A stretch of DNA of 64,000 nt from Hordeum vulgare subsp. vulgare (GCF_904849725.1 NW_025422542.1:21001-85000); one strand, 5' to 3'. Shown: positions 1-14,858, numbered from the stretch's first letter. Numbers and translations are program-made. The notes: generated by a model from the sequence alone, not told the origin.

Positions 1-1120
<1,120 letters not shown>

Positions 1121-1678
1121 TCAAAATACTTCAATTGGTACGCGCAAGAAATAGGCCAATTCGGCAGCTTTTTGTTCAATTTCTCGTGGAGTAAAAAACT
1201 TATCATCAGTACGAGTCAAGGGAATGATCCCCTGGCCCCGGATTTCCATATAAAGAATACGACGAGGATAAAGACCCTCTTTAACCTGAATTCTAATTGA
1301 TTGGATATCCCGCATAAGGAATCGAAGGAAGACGCGACGTTTTATTCCAGGGAATCCCCAACGAAAAATGCAAACTATTCCCTCTTTTCTATCGAATCGG
1401 TCATAACCACTACCTACATTCCACAAAATAGTACACCACAGGTAGGAGCTAATGAATAGGCCTGCGATTCCGTAGAAAGACATCACGACCCCCTGCGGAA
1501 AAAAAAGAATTTCTTGAGATGGAAGTATAGATATAATATTCTTACCAAGATAACTGGAAGTCCCAACCAATAAGAATCCTAGTGAACCTAGAAAAAGAAT
1601 ACAGGCCCAGAAAAAATTACTCCTTTTTCGAGAACCTTTTAGAAGTTCTACCCATATGTGTTCTGATCGCCAATTCAT
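1121..1678 (-). CDS. ycf4: Ycf4, photosystem I assembly factor
   Basis: Thylakoid membrane protein that helps assemble the photosystem I complex. I start it at the ATG giving [18 protein letters not shown], which yields 185 residues, the usual length in land plants. The open frame continues 33 codons upstream without resembling the family. Two hydrophobic helices lie near residues 20-85, followed by a soluble C-terminal part ending LRVPIEVF. It sits between psaI and cemA on the same strand and is presumably cotranscribed with them. Confidence 0.96.
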   Translation of the reverse strand: MNWRSEHIWVELLKGSRKRSNFFWACILFLGSLGFLLVGTSSYLGKNIISILPSQEILFFPQGVVMSFYGIAGLFISSYLWCTILWNVGSGYDRFDRKEGIVCIFRWGFPGIKRRVFLRFLMRDIQSIRIQVKEGLYPRRILYMEIRGQGIIPLTRTDDKFFTPREIEQKAAELAYFLRVPIEVF

Positions 1679-2009
1679 ATTAGATATACTAAATCCAGCA
1701 GCGGTCGATTGAAATTGAGAGAATAAGCTAAATAATTTTGCCTTTACTTTTTTTGATTCTGAAATCGCCTTCAGCAACTAGTACTCCTGTGAAATAATAG
1801 GTTAGATACATTGACTTTCTATTCAAAAAATATTCGTTGATTCAATTAAAATAAATAAAAAAAAACTCGCTATACCAAGCTCTGCATATTCATGCATTTA
1901 TGCTCGTAGCCTATATCTGCATCCATAGCCGTTTTTCATTTGTGTGTAGAAAGTGTGTGTAGAAAAAGTCACATACCCTACCATATTATATTACTTACAC
2001 TAAAAAATA
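1679..2009. other. ycf4-psaI spacer
   Basis: AT-rich spacer within the minus-strand psaI-ycf4-cemA cluster. No tRNA, ORF or strong hairpin was seen. Confidence 0.6.
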
Positions 2010-2120
2010 CTAGACAATCTTTTTTTTTTGCACATAAAGAAATAAAGAAGTCATTGCAATTGCCGGAAATACTAAGCCTACTAAAGGCACGAAAATAGAA
2101 GGTAAGTTTAAATCCGTCAT
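2010..2120 (-). CDS. psaI: PsaI, photosystem I subunit VIII
   Basis: Small single-span subunit of photosystem I in the thylakoid, involved in docking of PsaL and light-harvesting complexes. The 36-residue product begins [16 protein letters not shown], contains one hydrophobic helix and ends VQKKKIV. Length and sequence match the family exactly. First gene of the psaI-ycf4-cemA cluster; the region upstream, which holds accD in most angiosperms, has been rebuilt. Confidence 0.96.
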   Translation of the reverse strand: MTDLNLPSIFVPLVGLVFPAIAMTSLFLYVQKKKIV

Positions 2121-2749
2121 GGAATAGGTGTCTCAATTCAAATTTACTATTTCTATCTAGTCGAAAAATATCTTAAGATTCTTATGATATAATTAAGTAT
2201 ATCTATTATAAGGAATATTGACTATTGTATTTTTTTAGTTTGCAAAATATTCTGTAAAAAAAATGATAAGGATAATAAGAAAATTCCAAAAAAGGAGAAC
2301 TAATTAAAAAGATTTTTTTTATTTTCCCATCCTCATGGCCTTTCTATCTTTCTAATCTAATTTGAAATTGGATTCAAAAGAAAGCGACTAGAATTTACTT
2401 CCTGCATACATACTTCTCTAGAAGCGCATACAATAATGCGTGGTAAAGGCAGAAAAATAGTATATTCAATCAAAATCAAAGGGCAAATTATCTTACCTAC
2501 TATAGATCCCCTACTACCCTCTTAAGATCCCCTACTACCCTCTTAAGATCCCCCCTACTACCCTCTTAGACTTTTAAAGGCGATATACCACCCAAAGAAA
2601 GGGTATGAAAATGCCGGGTGGTGTTAGCTTTTCGACGAAGACCCGTCCTGTGCCGCGAAGTCCTGTTAGTAAGACCCCGCGCAATAATGGATTATAGAAG
2701 AATAGTATTCAAAATACTGCTCTGGACGCATATAGTAGCATTGCGATTC
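2121..2749. other. psaI upstream spacer at the former accD locus
   Basis: This stretch lies where most angiosperms carry accD. I recognise no carboxyltransferase motif in any frame. It holds a tandem repeat at 2504-2568, described separately. The forward ORF at 2618-2833 resembles nothing I know. Confidence 0.6.
2504..2568. repeat. Three tandem copies of a 21-bp unit
   Basis: Unit agatcccctactaccctctt+a occurs at 2504-2524 and 2525-2545 exactly and at 2546-2568 with two extra C residues. The repeat is noncoding and C-rich compared with its surroundings; slipped-strand expansion is the likely origin. Confidence 0.95.
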
Positions 2750-3061
2750 CTAATCTTTTTTATTTATGAATATGAACAGAAAAAATTCATTGTATCGTTG
2801 GGTCGGAGCGGAGGTTTGGTCCAGAAAAATTAGGAACAAAACGTCTACTCTACCACACTGAAGTCTATAGCGCTGTATTTCCACGAAAGTATAATTCTTA
2901 CCATCAGGATACGCTCCTTTCAACGTCTCTCCGATGGGTCCAGGTTCTATGTCCAATCCCAAATCAAGGATTTCTCGCTCTTGATCGGAGTCATAAACTA
3001 AAACTACCTTTTTATCCTTTTTATTAAGGTTATAGAAAACTTCCTTATCTAGTTCTAGCAT
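2750..3061 (-). CDS. Unidentified ORF at the former accD position (possible ORF106-type accD relic)
   Basis: A 103-codon frame starting MLELDKEVFYNLNKKDKK. I do not recognise the protein: it shows no AccD zinc-finger CxxC pair and no carboxyltransferase motif. In rice an ORF of similar size (ORF106) between rbcL and psaI has been discussed as an accD remnant, and position and strand here are consistent with that. The C-terminal half drifts into low-complexity Phe/Ile codons, which suggests that at most the first 70 residues are ancestral. It may be untranslated. Confidence 0.35.
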   Translation of the reverse strand: MLELDKEVFYNLNKKDKKVVLVYDSDQEREILDLGLDIEPGPIGETLKGAYPDGKNYTFVEIQRYRLQCGRVDVLFLIFLDQTSAPTQRYNEFFLFIFINKKD

Positions 3062-3168
3062 GTTGACTCACGATTACGCCTGTTAAAAGTTTCAAACGTC
3101 CTCTTTTTTGAAATTGAAAGAGAGTCTTATAAAAAGGTCTAACTTCCAAACTATGTCTTTTTTCATTC

Positions 3169-3453
3169 ATTCTCCTTTAGTTTTTTTCTCTATCTAGAAG
3201 TGGAATAGAATAACCCGGTTGAAGGGTAATGATCATACGTCTGTAATGCATTGTACGGCCCAGAATAGGTCCTATTCTTCTACCTTTTCCAGGTAGTCGA
3301 TGGCTATTCACAGCTACCACCTTAATCCAAAGAAGAGTTTGAACCAATGCTTTATTTCTGTCTTAGTGAATCCCGATTCGACATTAAAAGTATATTGATT
3401 CTTTCCCAATAAACGAAGACTTTTTTCTGTAAATACTGCGTATTTGATTCCAT
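3169..3453 (-). pseudogene. rpl23: Pseudogene of rpl23 downstream of rbcL
   Basis: Nearly identical to the functional rpl23 at 61654-61935 over about 278 aligned bases; by eye only about four substitutions and one single-base deletion. The deletion (around 3334) shifts the frame and the start codon is absent because similarity ends two codons in, near 3453. A displaced rpl23 copy between rbcL and psaI is a known grass feature. Such close identity in an untranslated copy is best explained by gene conversion from the inverted-repeat copy. Confidence 0.96.
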
Positions 3454-3597
3454 TATCATATGATACTACTATATTTTATTATTTTCTTTTTATTTCTTTA
3501 TTGTATTATACCTTAATATATATATATATTCTAGATATATAGAATAGACGAATCTCGATTTGTCAAGTCTCATGATCATATCATGATCTATTTTTAT

Positions 3598-3636
3598 TCG
3601 GCTCAATCTTTTTTATAAAAAAAAAGATTGAGCCGA
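3598..3636 (-). terminator. Inverted repeat downstream of rbcL
   Basis: tcggctcaatctttttt is followed after a few A/T bases by its complement ending gattgagccga. This stem, 88 bases past the rbcL stop, is the typical plastid 3' hairpin that stabilises and defines the rbcL mRNA end. Confidence 0.85.
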
Positions 3637-3723
3637 GTTTAATTGCAATCAATTAGAAGAATAAAGAAGAATTACTGCATTTCATAACTTATTTTTTTCT
3701 CTTTTTATTTCGTTTATTTTTTT

Positions 3724-5187
<1,464 letters not shown>

Positions 5188-5458
5188 TTAAGAATTCTCA
5201 CAATAACAGGGTCTACTCGATGTTAATTAGGCGTAAATGAAACTTTAGCAAAAATCTCGTAAAACAAAAAGGATATTCAATTAATATAATATCAACTCAT
5301 TAAAGAAAATTGAGGGCATGCTTAGGTTAATGAATATGTTTCATTCATATATAATGCGTACACCCTGTGTATGTTCTATCCTATAGGAATTCCACTATAG
5401 GAATTCGATAGGAATTGAGTTGTTGTTATGGTAAGTTAACACGGTTCGTTATTAAACC

Positions 5459-5482
5459 ATGGATTTGATTTACCAAATCCAT
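5459..5482. repeat. 9-bp inverted repeat in the rbcL leader
   Basis: atggatttg and caaatccat flank a 6-base loop just downstream of the rbcL promoter, so the hairpin would lie at the very 5' end of the primary rbcL transcript. A 5' stem-loop that stabilises rbcL mRNA is known in other plants. Confidence 0.7.
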
Positions 5483-5486
5483 CATT

Positions 5487-5516
5487 ATTGTATACTCTTT
5501 GATAGGTATAGCGCAA
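5487..5516 (-). promoter_or_regulatory. rbcL promoter (sigma70-like, PEP)
   Basis: On the minus strand TTGCGC (5516-5511) and TACAAT (5492-5487) are 18 bp apart. This matches the conserved angiosperm rbcL promoter read by the plastid-encoded polymerase and gives a leader of roughly 320 bases. Confidence 0.85.
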
Positions 5517-5614
5517 CCCAAATTAATCCCTAATCCTTATTTTACAAGTTCTTAATAGGTCTCTTTTCTTATTTGGAATGCAAATACCTAACTAAATACT
5601 AATAAAATTCTTTG

Positions 5615-5644
5615 TTGACAGCAATCTATGCTTCACAGTAGTAT
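5615..5644 (+). promoter_or_regulatory. atpB promoter (sigma70-like, PEP)
   Basis: TTGACA at 5615-5620 and TAGTAT at 5639-5644 are 18 bp apart, about 300 bases before the atpB start codon. This agrees with the well-studied PEP-type atpB promoter of maize. Confidence 0.8.
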
Positions 5645-5897
5645 ATATTTTGTATATCGAAGTCCTAGATAGGAAAGTAGAGTAGGCACAGATCCTCCAC
5701 AAAAGGCAAAATGTATATGAAAAAAAGATTGATTGAACTTTCCAACGGACTCATTCCATGAGTAAACGATTGAATGGGATTCGCTTGGGCAACGAAATCA
5801 AGTCCTGGTCCCCTTTTCTCTCTTATTGAATTAACTAATTCATTTCCTTTTTACTTTTGGATTTTTTTTGATTTGATTTGGCATTATTCAACAATAA

Positions 5898-7852
<1,955 letters not shown>

Positions 7853-7899
7853 AGACAATCCAGTGGTTTATAGTTGATACAAAGAAAAAGGGAAGAGGG

Positions 7900-7961
7900 G
7901 TAGAAAAAGTTATTAGATAGCGAAGCGAAGTAAGTCCAATGCTATCTAGTAATTTTTCTAC
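7900..7961 (+). terminator. Imperfect inverted repeat downstream of atpE
   Basis: gtagaaaaagttattagatagc (7900-7921, shown in two parts: gtagaaaaag / ttattagatagc) pairs imperfectly with gctatctagtaa...tttctac (7941-7961) around a 19-base loop. It fits a 3' end hairpin for atpB-atpE and ends just before trnM on the opposite strand. Confidence 0.7.
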
Positions 7962-7965
7962 CTAC

Positions 7966-7966
<1 letters not shown>

Positions 7967-7996
<30 letters not shown>

Positions 7997-8039
7997 CCGC
8001 CGTATGAAAGCAATACTCTAACCACTGAGTTAAGTAGGC
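7967..8039 (-). tRNA. trnM-CAU: tRNA-Met (CAU), elongator
   Basis: The 73-nt cloverleaf reads GCCTACTTAACTCAGTGG at its 5' end; the anticodon loop TTCATAC shows CAU, and the acceptor pairs GCCTACT with AGTAGGT. It lies opposite to atpE, as in other grasses. Confidence 0.95.
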
Positions 8040-8244
8040 AATTTATCACCACAAAGGAAGACCCATTACTTCGATCGATTATATATTGAATCCCTTTTCT
8101 AAGCAATACCGCTCTGTTATTGGTCTGTTATATACTAAATACTAAACTAAATACTAAACAGATACAGATCAAAGGGATATCCTCTGGCATTAGAAAATAT
8201 TCATCTTGACAAGAAATTCTCTATATGTTAAGATATCTCTGATA

Positions 8245-8916
8245 AGGGCTATAGCTCAGTTCGGTAGAGCAACTCGTTTACACGTGCGCCAATGCTTTTC
8301 AAAGGAGCTTATTATGCAATGAACATAATCGATCTTATTGCAAAATCAATGTCTTACTTCATAGATTCGAGAGAATAGGAGAACAGTAGCCTGACAAACA
8401 GTCGGTTCAGTCCGATTCAGGTGCCAATTCAGGTGCCTAATCAAATAGAACCCTTATGGATTTGCTAGTTGATAAGGTAAATATCCAGCCCACTAAATGC
8501 TAGGCGTAATGAGGATAAGGGCCTCCAAAAAACTTCTTTTCGTTCTATGAACTTTAAGGTGTATGAAGTCTCATAGTTAACTCTTGCAGTGGAACGATAG
8601 AGACTCCATTTCACTTAGGTTGATTTAATTTAGACCAGAGGCAGACCTAAGTCAAGGTAATCCTCCTTTGAAACACTTTGGTATTGCTCCTAGATAGATC
8701 ATAATACAAAAAATCAATCAGAGCACAGGGAGCCATCTCATTATCTTTCCGTAAAGAAAAACTATGGTGGACTAACTGATCTTTAAATCAGTTTATGAAA
8801 GAGCCCAATGCAAAAAAATGCATGTTGGGTCTTTGAAACAGTTCAAATCATTTCGATAATAATCCGTTTGATCTGTTTTACCGAGAAGGTCTACGGTTCG
8901 AATCCGTATAGCCCTA
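8245..8916 (+). tRNA. trnV-UAC: tRNA-Val (UAC) with group II intron
   Basis: Exon 1 is 8245-8283, exon 2 is 8882-8916. The intron 8284-8881 starts GTGCG and ends AC, the group II pattern. Joined, the anticodon loop reads TTTACAC (anticodon UAC) between CTCG and CGAG; acceptor AGGGCTA pairs with TAGCCCT. The intron is about 600 bases and carries no ORF; by family knowledge its splicing needs MatK. Confidence 0.95.
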
Positions 8917-9642
8917 ATATGCCCTTTTTTCTATTTTAGGATCTCTATCCTATGTTTTCTTTAGTTTAGTATAGTTTTCATTTTCGCATTAGTATTTGTT
9001 TATAGACTGGATAGGCGCCTGCGACATAGAATAGAGATAAAAGCATTACCAAAGGCTCATTCATCGAAAATCAAAATCATACAGACAGGAAAAGAAAAAC
9101 GAAAAATAGAAAAAATAAAGTAAAGAGTAAATAAGAAAACAGAATATTCTGTCTCATAGTTCTGAAATAGAGTTCTTTATTTTTATTTTTATAGTATTAC
9201 TTCTCATTATACTGCATAGATTAGTCCTACTATCTTAATTAGGTTCTAATTATTCTAATTAGTAGTATTCTCATTTTTATTTAATAGTCTCTTATTATTA
9301 TTAAATAGTAAATAAAGGATAGAGCTATTCTTTTTTTATAGAGATTCTAGAGAAAGCGAGACAAAGTGAAACGATAAAGTTTTCTTTATATAAGAATTAG
9401 ATCTACATACACCATATCTAAATAGAATGGAAATCCAAAAGAAAGGGAGTTGGGATTCCATTGGATGAATCTTTAAAGAAGATGCAGCACAGAGGAAACA
9501 AAGGCTAAACTAAGCGCTTTTGTTTGAACAAAAAAGATTCTTGTTTCACCGAGGAAAAGAGAGAAGTTCTGGATAAATTGACAATGCTGAATTGAATTGA
9601 CTAATTTAAGTTCCGCCTATTCCACATTAATGGGAGTACATT
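8917..9642. other. trnV-ndhC spacer
   Basis: 726 bases of AT-rich spacer with runs of TTATTA/ATTAGT type. It must contain the ndhC-K-J promoter, but I cannot point to a convincing -35/-10 pair. Confidence 0.5.
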
Positions 9643-10005
9643 ATGTTTCTGCTTCACGAATATGATATTTTTTGGACATTTCTAATAATAGCAAGCCTTA
9701 TTCCTATTTTGGCATTTTCGATTTCAGGGCTTTTAGCCCCGGTTAGTGAAGGACCAGAGAAGCTTTCTAGTTATGAATCGGGTATAGAACCCATGGGAGG
9801 GGCTTGGGTACAATTCCGAATACGCTATTATATGTTTGCGCTCGTTTTTGTTGTTTTTGATGTGGAAACCGTCTTTCTATACCCTTGGGCAATGAGTTTC
9901 GACGTATTGGGTGTATCCGTTTTTATCGAAGCTTTGATTTTCGTGCTTATCTTAGTTGTCGGTTTAGTTTATGCATGGCGAAAAGGAGCCTTGGAATGGT
10001 CTTAA
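9643..10005 (+). CDS. ndhC: NdhC, NDH complex subunit 3
   Basis: Membrane subunit of the thylakoid NADH dehydrogenase-like complex, which takes electrons from ferredoxin for cyclic flow and chlororespiration. It has 120 residues starting [20 protein letters not shown] with three hydrophobic helices; the conserved loop [19 protein letters not shown] is present. It leads the ndhC-ndhK-ndhJ operon and overlaps the ndhK start by ten bases. Confidence 0.98.
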
Positions 10006-10733
10006 CTGAATATTTAGACAAAAAAAAAGAAGGAAAAGATTCTATTGAGACAGTTATGAATTTGATTGAGTTTCCCTTACTTGACCAAACAAGTTCCAAT
10101 TCTGTTATTTCAACTACACTAAATGATCTTTCGAATTGGTCAAGACTCTCCAGTTTATGGCCCCTTCTATACGGTACCAGTTGTTGTTTCATTGAATTTG
10201 CTTCATTAATAGGTTCACGATTCGATTTTGATCGTTATGGATTGGTACCAAGATCAAGTCCTAGGCAAGCAGACCTAATTTTAACAGCCGGTACGGTAAC
10301 AATGAAAATGGCTCCGTCTTTAGTGAGATTATACGAGCAAATGCCTGAACCAAAATACGTCATTGCTATGGGAGCCTGTACTATTACAGGGGGAATGTTC
10401 AGTACGGATTCCTATAGTACTGTTCGGGGAGTTGATAAGTTAATTCCTGTGGATGTCTACTTGCCGGGCTGCCCTCCTAAACCGGAGGCAGTTATAGATG
10501 CCCTAACAAAACTTCGTAAGAAGATATCGCGAGAAATAGTTGAGGATCGAACTCTATCTCAAAATAAAAAAAGATGTTTTACTACCAGTCACAAGCTTTA
10601 TGTTAGGCGCAGTACTCATACAGGAACTTATGAGCAAGAATTGCTCTATCAATCACCATCGACATTAGATATATCTTCTGAAACTTTTTTAAAATCCAAA
10701 AGTCCAGTACCTTCCTACAAATTAGTGAATTAG
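9996..10733 (+). CDS. ndhK: NdhK, NDH complex subunit K (NuoB/PSST type)
   Basis: Iron-sulfur subunit of the NDH connecting module, binding the last 4Fe-4S cluster on the way to plastoquinone. The ligand motifs are visible: the tandem Cys in [12 protein letters not shown] in [10 protein letters not shown] and PGCPPKPEA. From the ATG within the ndhC 3' end ([16 protein letters not shown]) the protein has 245 residues. A second ATG at 10056 ([11 protein letters not shown]) gives 225 residues, the length annotated in rice, and may be the true start. The C-terminal extension after the core is grass-like. Confidence 0.95.
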
Positions 10734-10835
10734 GAGGGGGGGGCTCTTTTGTGTAGAAAAAGAAAAAGCAGAGCAATCTTTCAAACTTGCATCCGAAATG
10801 GGAAATATTTATACAAAGAGGGAGAGATGAAGACA

Positions 10836-11315
10836 ATGCAGCAGGGTTGGTTATCTAATTGGCTAGTCAAACATGAGGTGGTTCATAGATCTTTGGGCTT
10901 TGATCACCGAGGAATAGAGACTTTACAAATAAAAGCAGGGGATTGGGATTCCATTGCTGTCATTTTATATGTATATGGTTATAATTATTTACGCTCCCAA
11001 TGTGCTTATGATGTAGCACCCGGTGGATCTTTAGCTAGCGTGTATCATCTTACAAGAATACAATACGGTATAGATAATCCAGAAGAAGTCTGCATAAAAG
11101 TCTTTGCCCAAAAGGATAATCCTAGAATTCCGTCTGTCTTCTGGATTTGGAGAAGTGCCGATTTTCAAGAACGCGAATCTTATGATATGGTGGGAATCTC
11201 TTATGATAATCATCCGCGCCTTAAACGTATCCTAATGCCTGAAAGTTGGATAGGCTGGCCCTTACGTAAGGACTATATAACCCCCAATTTTTATGAAATA
11301 CAAGATGCTCATTGA
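10836..11315 (+). CDS. ndhJ: NdhJ, NDH complex subunit J (NuoC type)
   Basis: Peripheral 30-kDa-type subunit of the plastid NDH complex. The 159-residue protein starts [19 protein letters not shown], chosen for family length; the frame is open 29 codons further upstream. The family signature is clear near the C-terminus ([18 protein letters not shown], then GWPLRKDY). Third gene of ndhC-K-J, 102 bases after ndhK. Confidence 0.98.
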   Translation: MQQGWLSNWLVKHEVVHRSLGFDHRGIETLQIKAGDWDSIAVILYVYGYNYLRSQCAYDVAPGGSLASVYHLTRIQYGIDNPEEVCIKVFAQKDNPRIPSVFWIWRSADFQERESYDMVGISYDNHPRLKRILMPESWIGWPLRKDYITPNFYEIQDAH

Positions 11316-11901
11316 ATGATAAGAAATTCGTGCTCACTTATACAACACAACTCCAGATTTTATTCAAGTCAAGGAATATTTTTAGGTTCTTTTCCTAGAT
11401 GAAACGGAATACCTATTTATAATTAATTCCTATTATACAAAAGCATTCCAGATAGACTGAGCCAAAAAAGGGTTTCATTTGGATTCCCCTATTTTGAAAA
11501 TCACATATTAATTTCCTTCATATGAACAGAAAAATAGGATGACTCAAAGAAGTTCTCTACCAGGAACTTTGTATCGCGCACATGACTTAGCACAACTAGG
11601 AAAATAAGATAAGATAAAGATAAGCAAGACTAAAAAAATATTCGTCGGAATAGTGGAATACAAAATAAAGAAACGCAAAAAAATAAAGGGGAACCTAATC
11701 TCACCCCCTTCCTTATCATAAAGAAAGGGTATATTTTAAAACTTCTCTAAAAAGAAGTGCCTCTATATTTATATTATAGATTTATCCACTTAGATGAATA
11801 AATCATACTCTATCTATATTATATATTATTAATAAATATGTATCACAATCCATCTCGAGGTATTTGGATCAATACCTATTCGGTGGATCTTTTTTTTTCT
11901 C
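11316..11901. other. ndhJ-trnF spacer
   Basis: Spacer between convergent ndhJ and trnF. It is AT-rich with no gene. In many grasses this region carries trnF-like fragments; I looked for repeated anticodon-arm sequences and saw none here. Confidence 0.55.
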
Positions 11902-11932
11902 TGCCAGGAACCAGATTTGAACTGGTGACACG

Positions 11933-11969
<37 letters not shown>

Positions 11970-11974
11970 CTGAC
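11902..11974 (-). tRNA. trnF-GAA: tRNA-Phe (GAA)
   Basis: 73 nt; 5' GTCAGGATAGCTCAGTTGG, anticodon loop CTGAAAA (GAA), 3' TTCCTGGCA. It follows trnL-UAA on the same strand, the usual trnT-trnL-trnF order with trnT opposite. Confidence 0.97.
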
Positions 11975-12294
11975 CTTTTCTTGTGCATCATCCTAGTAGA
12001 GTATTTGTATCTATGTCAATTAAAAGGACTAAAAAATCAATTAAAGTATTTCAAATTCAAAATTTGAAAGGGGGGGGGTAGCCCTATGCATTGTGCATGG
12101 TTTACTTAAATAATACTTAAAAATAGAGTGAATAACCAAGATTTCTTGCCGATACTCTAATAAAAAAGAAATCTATTCAATGAATAGGATAAGATCCATT
12201 GAGTTCTCTTCGCATTCCTTTCCTTTGTGAAAGAGTAGAATGAGAAAGCTAATGAATCTTAAACCCATTGATAAAAAGAAAAAAAAAGAGGATT
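11975..12294. other. trnL-trnF spacer
   Basis: About 320 bases including a G8 homopolymer near 12071. This is the well-known trnL-F phylogenetic marker; no gene seen. Confidence 0.6.
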
Positions 12295-12947
12295 TGGGGA
12301 TAGAGGGACTTGAACCCTCACAACTTAAAAAGTCGACGGATTTTCCTTTTACTAGAAATTTCATTGTTGTCAGTATTGACATGTAGAATGGGACTCTCTC
12401 TTTGTCCTCGTCCGATTAATCCACTTTCTTTTTAAAAGTTCTCAAAACTTTGAATTTGAATTGAAGAATTTGATTATTCAATATTCGAATGGAGTGGATT
12501 CACAATAATTCAAAATAAAATTATGATATGAGTTTTTTATTTCATAATCATTTCGAATTTTATTTTGAAATTTTAAAAAAGATAAAGAACCTATATTATA
12601 ATATGAGTTCTGTGATTAATCGTTTGCTATGTCAGTATCTATACGTGTTTATTAAATGTATAAAGTATAAAACCCCTCTTTCTCTAATTTAGAATTAGAA
12701 GGAATTCCACTAACAACACAACGTAATTAACTCGATTCGTTAGAACAGCTTCCATTGAGTCTCTGCACCTATCCTTTTCCTTTGTATTCTAGTTCGAGAA
12801 TCCCTTCTCAAAACACGGATTTGGCTCAGGATTGCCCTTTTTTAATTCCAGGGTTTCTCTGAATTTGGAAGTTACCACTTAGCAGGTTTCCATACCAAGG
12901 CTCAATACAATCAAGTCCGTAGCGTCTACCGATTTCGCCATATCCCC
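12295..12947 (-). tRNA. trnL-UAA: tRNA-Leu (UAA) with group I intron
   Basis: Exon 1 is 12913-12947 (35 nt, starting GGGGATATGGCGAAATCGG) and exon 2 is 12295-12344 (50 nt, ending TCCCTCTATCCCCA). The intron 12345-12912 follows a U and ends in G, as expected for the ancient cyanobacterial group I intron at this site, the only group I intron in land-plant plastids. The variable arm is long as for class II tRNAs. Confidence 0.95.
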
Positions 12948-13570
12948 ACTTCCCTCTTCTTTGAGACCAGGATTCCTTGTGTAATTTCATCCATCTCTTA
13001 GTTTTTTTTTTGAATCATTGAGTTCATCACTCAACGTAGTCTAGCAGTTCAGTTCGACTCTATTTGAGAGACCCCGCTTGCTTATTGCAATTCTGAATTA
13101 CATTGATTCTATCCTTGATGTATTTGCAATTCAATCCGAATCAATATATCCAAAACTTTTTATCTCCCCCACCTCCCGTCTTACTTTTTTATAGTATTCG
13201 AAATTATACTATAACGCTGGATATTTATTCTTTTTTTCTAATCAGAATTATCAATTTTATTTACTCTGACTTTATGTTCCCCTTAGTGAAATATTAATCC
13301 TCAAATTATTAACAAATAATAAAGTCTATAATGATCGAATGAAAATACCCATAAAGTCTATAATTTTCTTTTTAAATATCCTATAGTTAAGCATATCAAG
13401 CTAACTTTATCTTTAAGAAGTTTTAGTATTTTTTTATTTAGTATTTTTTTATAAGTAGAACTTCAAATTTAGAACTAGTTAATAGCTAAGAGTAATAACT
13501 AATATCTGAGATTTTACGGATTTCCTATACTATACCTATTTCTATTTGTTACACTATTTCCGTTATGTAA
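12948..13570. other. trnL-trnT spacer
   Basis: AT-rich spacer between divergent trnL and trnT. A 64-codon forward frame at 13103 is low-complexity and not a believable gene. Confidence 0.55.
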
Positions 13571-13643
13571 GCCCACTTAGCTCAGAGGTTAGAGCATCGC
13601 ATTTGTAATGCGAGGGTCATCGGTTCAAATCCGATAGTCGGCT
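13571..13643 (+). tRNA. trnT-UGU: tRNA-Thr (UGU)
   Basis: 73 nt starting GCCCACTTAGCTCAGAGG, anticodon loop TTTGTAA (UGU), ending GATAGTCGGCT. The acceptor has one C-C mismatch, also present in other angiosperm trnT-UGU genes. It is upstream of rps4 on the same strand. Confidence 0.95.
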
Positions 13644-13951
13644 TTTTTTTTCTCTATCGATGTTCTACGAACAAGAATCTCTTTTTTTCCGAATTAAATG
13701 GAGAATCCAGGATCTTTTATGTTTTTTACCTTACTATTTTGCTAGATACAAAACAATAAAATAAATAATATATATACAAAAAATACAAAAAATACAGATT
13801 TTGATGAAATTCCATTTTTTGTGGTACTTTAGTTGATTTTACTCTGTTTATCCTGTAGTTTAATTCAGTTTTAATTTCGATGTATTCTGTAATGTAAATA
13901 CAATGAAATTAATTGTGTAAAATGAAATTTCAATAAAAAAAAGGAGTCTTC

Positions 13952-14557
13952 ATGTCCCGTTATCGAGGACCTCGTTTAAAAAAAATACGCCGTTTGGGAG
14001 CTTTACCAGGACTCACTAGAAAAACACCTAAATCCGGAAGTAATCTTAAAAAAAAATTCAATTCTGGGAAAAAGGAGCAATATCGTATTCGTCTTCAAGA
14101 AAAACAGAAATTGCGTTTTCATTATGGTCTGACAGAACGACAATTACTTAGATATGTACATATCGCTGGAAAAGCAAAAAGGTCAACAGGCCAGGTTTTA
14201 CTACAATTACTTGAAATGCGTTTGGATAATATCCTTTTTCGATTGGGTATGGCTTCAACCATTCCTGGGGCCCGCCAATTAGTCAACCATAGACATATTT
14301 TAGTTAATGGCCGTATAGTCAATATACCAAGTTTTCGTTGCAAACCCCGAGATATTATTACTACGAAAGATAACCAAAGATCAAAAGGTCTGGTTCAAAA
14401 TTATATTGCTTCATCGGACCCGGGGAAATTGCCAAGCCATTTGACGATTGACACATTGGAATATAAAGGACTAGTAAATAAAATCCTAGATAGGAAGTGG
14501 GTCGGTCTCAAAATAAATGAGTTGTTAGTTGTAGAATATTACTCTCGTCAGACTTGA
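13952..14557 (+). CDS. rps4: Ribosomal protein S4
   Basis: Primary 16S rRNA-binding protein of the plastid 30S subunit. 201 residues beginning [20 protein letters not shown], with the S4 RNA-binding domain around residues 90-150 ([20 protein letters not shown] and [13 protein letters not shown]). A good AAGGAG ribosome-binding site lies 6-11 bases before the ATG. Length and strand are as in other grasses, downstream of trnT. Confidence 0.98.
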   Translation: MSRYRGPRLKKIRRLGALPGLTRKTPKSGSNLKKKFNSGKKEQYRIRLQEKQKLRFHYGLTERQLLRYVHIAGKAKRSTGQVLLQLLEMRLDNILFRLGMASTIPGARQLVNHRHILVNGRIVNIPSFRCKPRDIITTKDNQRSKGLVQNYIASSDPGKLPSHLTIDTLEYKGLVNKILDRKWVGLKINELLVVEYYSRQT

Positions 14558-14858
14558 ACTTAATGAAAAAAGGAAAGGTTCATAGAATTTTCTTCCCCTT
14601 CCCCTTTCCCCGAACTAAATAGCCCTAAGACCATTACCATTAATTCGTATTTTCCCATCAACTAGCTAAAATTGATTAACCCTAGGATTAGGATCCTTTT
14701 TGCTTTTTTCCTCTATGTTTACATACCACAGTAATTTGCTATAGAGAATTTTTAATTTCTATTAAATAAAAATAAGATAATATAAGATATTATTACTGGA
14801 ATAAATTGCTATTTGATTTGATACATTGTGATCCTTAACGTTGATGAATTAAGAAAAA
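14558..14858. other. rps4-trnS spacer
   Basis: Short AT-rich spacer between convergent rps4 and trnS-GGA; no feature recognised beyond homopolymer runs. Confidence 0.5.

Noticed and set aside
2504..2568. CRISPR-like array
   Set aside because: The units are directly adjacent without unique spacers, and plastids carry no CRISPR systems.
13103..13297. 64-codon ORF between trnL and trnT
   Set aside because: Low-complexity Phe/Ile/Tyr sequence expected from AT-rich spacer.
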